Source: CAYUEQ01 sp964443805
Lineage (GTDB): Bacteria; Bacillota_I; Bacilli_A; RF39; UBA660
Length of the DNA stretch: 8,890 nt
Direction: 5' to 3'
NCBI GenBank assembly: GCA_964443805.1
Contig: CAYUEQ010000037.1
Coordinates: forward strand, 1-8,890
The notes beneath the pieces are model-generated. The model worked only from the letters and a program-made list of their open reading frames with translations, did no database searches and was not told the DNA's origin. Position 1 is the first letter of the stretch; each line of letters begins with the position of its first letter. Below, piece by piece: positions 6,580 through 8,890 of this stretch. The position numbers were made by a program, and so were the translations under genes.

Positions 6580-7512
6580 TTATAACATACTTGTTTCTTC
6601 TTTAAATCTTTTTAGAACATATTTAAAATAATTTGCTTCTGTATACATATTATCTAAAAATATTGGTTCGATAATAAAATATACTTCTCCTGTTAAAACT
6701 CTTTCAATTACATTAGCTAAGAAATCAGAATATCTTTCAACTAATTCCAATGTACGACTTGATAATATTAACTGATTTTCAGGAGTTAATCCCGCAGATT
6801 TATATTCTTCTGATAGGTGAGTAAATTGTATAACAAAAGATTGTGCTTTTATAAAAATATCTATCGATGTTGGGTTAACTAAACCTCTTATATACATTGC
6901 TGTATCCATTAATGTTATAACATAGTTATATTCAAAATTAGCAACATAAGTTGGGTCAGAATTTTGGAAGTCAACTAGTCTTCTTAATGCTATTTGATAT
7001 CCTTCGGCTGCTTCAATCATATATTTCAACAGATGTGGATATAAGAATGAAAATATTTTATTTTCTATTTCTAAATTATATATTTCAGTAACAAAAGTTA
7101 TAAAATTTTGAATTAGTGATAACGTTTTTTTATTTACTTCATTTAATTTGCTAACAGCTTCTTCACTTATATTTTCTGGGTATCCTGGAACAATCTCTAA
7201 CTCTTTTTCAGTAATATGGGTAGCTAAGTCAACCTCAAACAGTCGCTCTGTCATTTCTTCACATGCTAATGTATAGGGGGTAACAATAAAATCACCATCT
7301 AAAGCGTCTTGAGAGATATTACCATCAGCAAAACTTAAATATTGTTCACCTATTTCTTCTGCTTTTATACCAAGATCTTGAGCAATTTTTATATACTCAT
7401 CATTTTTGATTAAGAAAGAAAGTTGAATGCAAATACAAAATTCTCTTATAGTTCTTAAATAAAATAAATTAACAATCAATGATTGATAAACAAAGTCTTC
7501 ATTACTTAACAT
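6580..7512 (-). CDS. DUF2935-like protein, copy lacking the conserved histidines
   Basis: A 310-residue helical protein paralogous to the next gene. The best family signature is MDTAMYIRGLVNPTS (202-216), close to the DUF2935 pattern ADHAxFIRGLLDPTE, and PIFLDNMYTEANYF (283-296), close to PLLxDHxxREAxYF. The histidine positions are changed: F25, Y164, T204 and N288 stand where the neighbouring copy has H25, H159, H199 and H282. Metal binding through these sites is therefore unlikely, and a structural or partner role is possible. The start is ATG 7512, because AAAGGAG lies eight bases upstream. The open frame extends back to 7641, but that would run 113 bases into cwlJ. It lies 16 bases after cwlJ. 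No signal peptide. Confidence 0.76.
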   Translation of the reverse strand: MLSNEDFVYQSLIVNLFYLRTIREFCICIQLSFLIKNDEYIKIAQDLGIKAEEIGEQYLSFADGNISQDALDGDFIVTPYTLACEEMTERLFEVDLATHITEKELEIVPGYPENISEEAVSKLNEVNKKTLSLIQNFITFVTEIYNLEIENKIFSFLYPHLLKYMIEAAEGYQIALRRLVDFQNSDPTYVANFEYNYVITLMDTAMYIRGLVNPTSIDIFIKAQSFVIQFTHLSEEYKSAGLTPENQLILSSRTLELVERYSDFLANVIERVLTGEVYFIIEPIFLDNMYTEANYFKYVLKRFKEETSML

Positions 7513-7518
7513 ATTATA

Positions 7519-7528
7519 ATCTCCTTTC
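7519..7528 (-). promoter_or_regulatory. ribosome binding site fixing the start of the first DUF2935 gene
   Basis: The minus strand reads AGAAAGGAG and then eight bases before ATG 7512. It lies entirely in the short gap after the cwlJ stop codon, which decides for the shorter 310-residue product. Confidence 0.75.
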
Positions 7529-7954
7529 TTAAAAATTTGGAACATAAAAACAATGATTTTTATACTTACCAACATTCGGTTGATTAAACCATGTCGGTAA
7601 ACAATTTTCTCCTTTTTTTGGAGCATAAAACCATAACGCATTACTAGCTGGCCAATATTTATTACCAGCTAACACTCTTCTAGCTAATACTTTTTCATCA
7701 TTGGTAGCAGGAGTCTTAAACAACTCACTATTAATCCCTGCAAATCCTCCTGGAGTTTGAAATATAACTTGTTGTATTGTATTAATTTGTCTAAAGTCTG
7801 GAATTTCATTTAAAGCTCTATTAACAACAACATTTCCTACTAATAGCATTCCATATTCTCCATCTCCAATTGCTTCTGCTCTCATTAATCTAGCTAAATA
7901 ATCTACATCAGTTTCGTTATATTCAATTACGGGAGTTACACTTTCTTCTTGCAT
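7529..7954 (-). CDS. cwlJ: CwlJ-type spore germination cell wall hydrolase
   Basis: A 141-residue Hydrolase_2 (SleB/CwlJ) protein that opens the spore cortex peptidoglycan at germination. It matches Bacillus CwlJ almost end to end (142 residues there): TDVDYLARLMRAEA with the conserved catalytic Glu at E27, GMLLVGNV (35-42), LARR (90-93), WP (101-102), and WFNQP..GKYKNHCFY (122-137). Like CwlJ, and unlike SleB, it has no signal peptide and no peptidoglycan-binding domain, which fits synthesis in the mother cell and placement from the coat side. In Bacillus, CwlJ depends on GerQ; no gerQ is seen here, but a LysM gene sits one base upstream. No Shine-Dalgarno sequence precedes ATG 7954, and a stop codon five triplets upstream in this frame rules out an earlier start. 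Translation is probably coupled to the LysM gene. Confidence 0.92.
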   Translation of the reverse strand: MQEESVTPVIEYNETDVDYLARLMRAEAIGDGEYGMLLVGNVVVNRALNEIPDFRQINTIQQVIFQTPGGFAGINSELFKTPATNDEKVLARRVLAGNKYWPASNALWFYAPKKGENCLPTWFNQPNVGKYKNHCFYVPNF

Positions 7955-7955
7955 T

Positions 7956-8648
7956 TTATTGTGGAATTATTAATTCTTGACCAACTTGAATTAAATCAGA
8001 TTTTAAATTATTAGCTTCTTTTATTTTTTTTACTGTTGTATTTTTTTTGTTTGCTATTAAATAAAGGTTATCGTTAGGTAAAACTATGTATAGTTCACTA
8101 TCATCGTCAATTTCTTCTTCTATATCTCCGTTTACAATCAGTTTATCTCCAACATTTATTTTATTACTTTCTAAATTATTTAATCTTTTTATTGCATCAA
8201 CGGTAGTGTTATTTTCTCTAGCAATTGAATATATACTATCTCCTTTTACAACAGTATAAATATCATCGTTTGAAACATTTTCAACATTATGGACTAATAA
8301 GACCTGTCCTGGTCTTAAATCATCAGTTATTAAATCATTTAAATCTTTAAGTTCTTGATATGTCATATTAAATAAGAAAGCTATTTTATATAAAGTGTCT
8401 TGTGACTGAACTACATATCTTGTATATAGTTCTTGTTTCCCAGGTGTATATATGTCATCAACCATAATTAATTGTCCTGGTGAAATAATGTCGTTTTGTA
8501 AATTATTTATTTTTTTTAGAGTCTTTACATCAGTATTAAAACGTTGAGCAATATTATATAAACTATCCCCTTCTTCTACAATGTATTGAGTACCTAATAT
8601 AAACGCATTATCTTCACTATTAATTTTAAATAGTTGATATCTTTTCAC
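7956..8648 (-). CDS. four-LysM-domain protein, probable spore envelope protein
   Basis: A 230-residue protein built almost only of LysM domains, at about 21-63, 78-119, 130-172 and 186-228. Each shows the pattern YxVxxGDxLYxIAxxxNTxxxxIKxxNNL...IxxGQxLxV. LysM binds N-acetylglucosamine-containing glycans. There is no signal peptide, TM segment or catalytic domain, so it most likely acts in the mother cell on the forming cortex or coat, in the manner of SafA or SpoVID. The second copy (QSQDTLYKIAFLFNMT) and the fourth (LPNDNLYLIANKK) lack the usual Gly. The start is GTG 8648, preceded by GAGGTGAT five bases upstream, an almost ideal ribosome site. Its TAA is one base from the cwlJ ATG, so it may recruit or anchor CwlJ; that is inference. 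Confidence 0.88.
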   Translation of the reverse strand: MKRYQLFKINSEDNAFILGTQYIVEEGDSLYNIAQRFNTDVKTLKKINNLQNDIISPGQLIMVDDIYTPGKQELYTRYVVQSQDTLYKIAFLFNMTYQELKDLNDLITDDLRPGQVLLVHNVENVSNDDIYTVVKGDSIYSIARENNTTVDAIKRLNNLESNKINVGDKLIVNGDIEEEIDDDSELYIVLPNDNLYLIANKKNTTVKKIKEANNLKSDLIQVGQELIIPQ

Positions 8649-8653
8649 TCTTT

Positions 8654-8661
8654 ATCACCTC
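8654..8661 (-). promoter_or_regulatory. strong ribosome binding site for a GTG start (LysM gene)
   Basis: GAGGTGAT on the minus strand is fully complementary to the 16S rRNA tail and stands five bases before GTG 8648. It settles the unusual start codon, and it must also feed coupled translation of cwlJ, which has no site of its own. Confidence 0.8.
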
Positions 8662-8720
8662 TATAATAAACTATGATTAAAGTCTAGTTCTGCTACTAGT
8701 TGTAATCTTTTAAAATAATA

Positions 8721-8744
8721 AAAAAAAAGTAATAAAATACTTTT
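8721..8744 (-). terminator. weak terminator-like hairpin upstream of the LysM gene
   Basis: AAAAGTA (8725-8731) and TACTTTT (8738-8744) pair with a six-base loop. On the minus strand the stem runs straight into a T tract (TTTTTATTATTTT). The stem has only one G-C pair, so strength is low. It would end transcripts arriving from the right, which would make the LysM gene the first of its operon. Confidence 0.3.
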
Positions 8745-8865
8745 CCTTTAATTATTTTGATATATACACTTTACTATATCTATCTTCATATTTTGTTGAC
8801 TAATGAAATTATATTACACCTAATAAATATTATTTAAGTTTTAATATAGTTAAATAAACAAAGAT

Positions 8866-8881
8866 GGAGCCTTTCGGCTCC
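8866..8881 (-). terminator. strong GAAA-loop hairpin at the right edge
   Basis: GGAGCC (8866-8871) and GGCTCC (8876-8881) form a six-base-pair GC-rich stem. On the minus strand the loop is GAAA, a stable GNRA tetraloop, followed by ATCTTTGTTTATTT, a moderate U-rich tail. It is the most GC-rich spot in the right flank. It most likely ends a minus-strand gene or RNA lying beyond the window. On the plus strand no gene precedes it and no T tract follows. Confidence 0.55.
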
Positions 8882-8890
8882 TTCAGGGGG

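Larger units (their letters stand above)
8649..8890. other. gene-free upstream region of the spore-type operon
   Basis: About 240 bases with no supported gene. It contains two hairpins (listed separately), a minus-strand TATAAT at 8813-8808 with no -35 partner, and two direct copies of AACTAG on the minus strand (8701-8696 and 8689-8684) spaced 12 bases apart. I found no convincing sporulation sigma-factor promoter. The control region of the LysM-CwlJ operon must lie here, but I cannot locate it. Confidence 0.4.

Noticed and set aside
7513..7641. N-terminal extension of the first DUF2935 protein to 353 residues
   Set aside because: It would overlap cwlJ by 113 bases, while ATG 7512 has a good ribosome site in the gap and matches the start of its paralogue.
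7955..7970. programmed frameshift fusing LysM and CwlJ
   Set aside because: The frames differ by one, but there is no clear slippery sequence or downstream structure; stop-restart coupling explains the junction more simply.
8667..8675. CATAGTTTA on the minus strand, fitting the sigma-K-type -10 pattern CATAnnnTA, upstream of the LysM gene
   Set aside because: Transcription would begin inside the ribosome binding site, and no sigma-E or sigma-K type -35 sequence lies at the right distance.
8748..8788. 13-codon minus-strand open frame upstream of the LysM gene
   Set aside because: It has no ribosome site, is very short and has no sign of conservation that can be seen here.
1..8890. CRISPR arrays, tRNA or rRNA genes, insertion sequences
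   Set aside because: I looked on both strands and saw no regularly spaced repeats, cloverleaf, rRNA signature, transposase or terminal inverted repeats.

Overview
The window is very AT-rich Bacillota-type DNA that uses the standard bacterial code: one gene ends in TGA and Trp is TGG. A CwlJ-type germination hydrolase points to an endospore former. RF39, Erysipelotrichia or Turicibacter-like gut Bacilli would all fit, but no marker here fixes the taxon. All genes are on the minus strand except a central plus-strand pair. Functional assignments come from motifs read by eye; no search was run.

Left part (1-3230). At the edge is the N-terminal start of a BRO-family (phage antirepressor-like) gene, broken by an apparent one-base frameshift and running off the window. 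Next come a seven-TM hybrid histidine kinase with a C-terminal receiver domain and a PlsC-like acyltransferase. The acyltransferase is divergent from the plus-strand pair.

Middle (3231-5667). The plus-strand pair is an RNHCP zinc-ribbon protein and a radical SAM enzyme of the YtqA/YhcC family. The radical SAM gene overlaps, tail to tail, a small exported four-cysteine protein on the minus strand, whose terminator lies inside the radical SAM coding sequence. A diguanylate cyclase-like GGDEF protein with an apparent inhibitory site follows. Several of these genes share one layout: an extended -10 box (TGnTATAAT or close), no clear -35 box, and a leader of roughly 10-20 nt.

Right part (5668-8648). 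This is a tight minus-strand operon, in transcription order: a four-LysM protein, CwlJ, and two tandem DUF2935-like proteins. Gaps are 1, 16 and 12 nt. I read it as a spore-envelope/germination cassette. The two DUF2935 paralogues differ in a telling way: the distal copy keeps four histidines at the family's motif positions, while the proximal copy has replaced all four. This cassette is the most interesting part of the window.

The right edge (8649-8890) has no gene. It holds a strong GNRA-loop hairpin and a weaker terminator-like hairpin, both best read on the minus strand as ends of upstream transcription.
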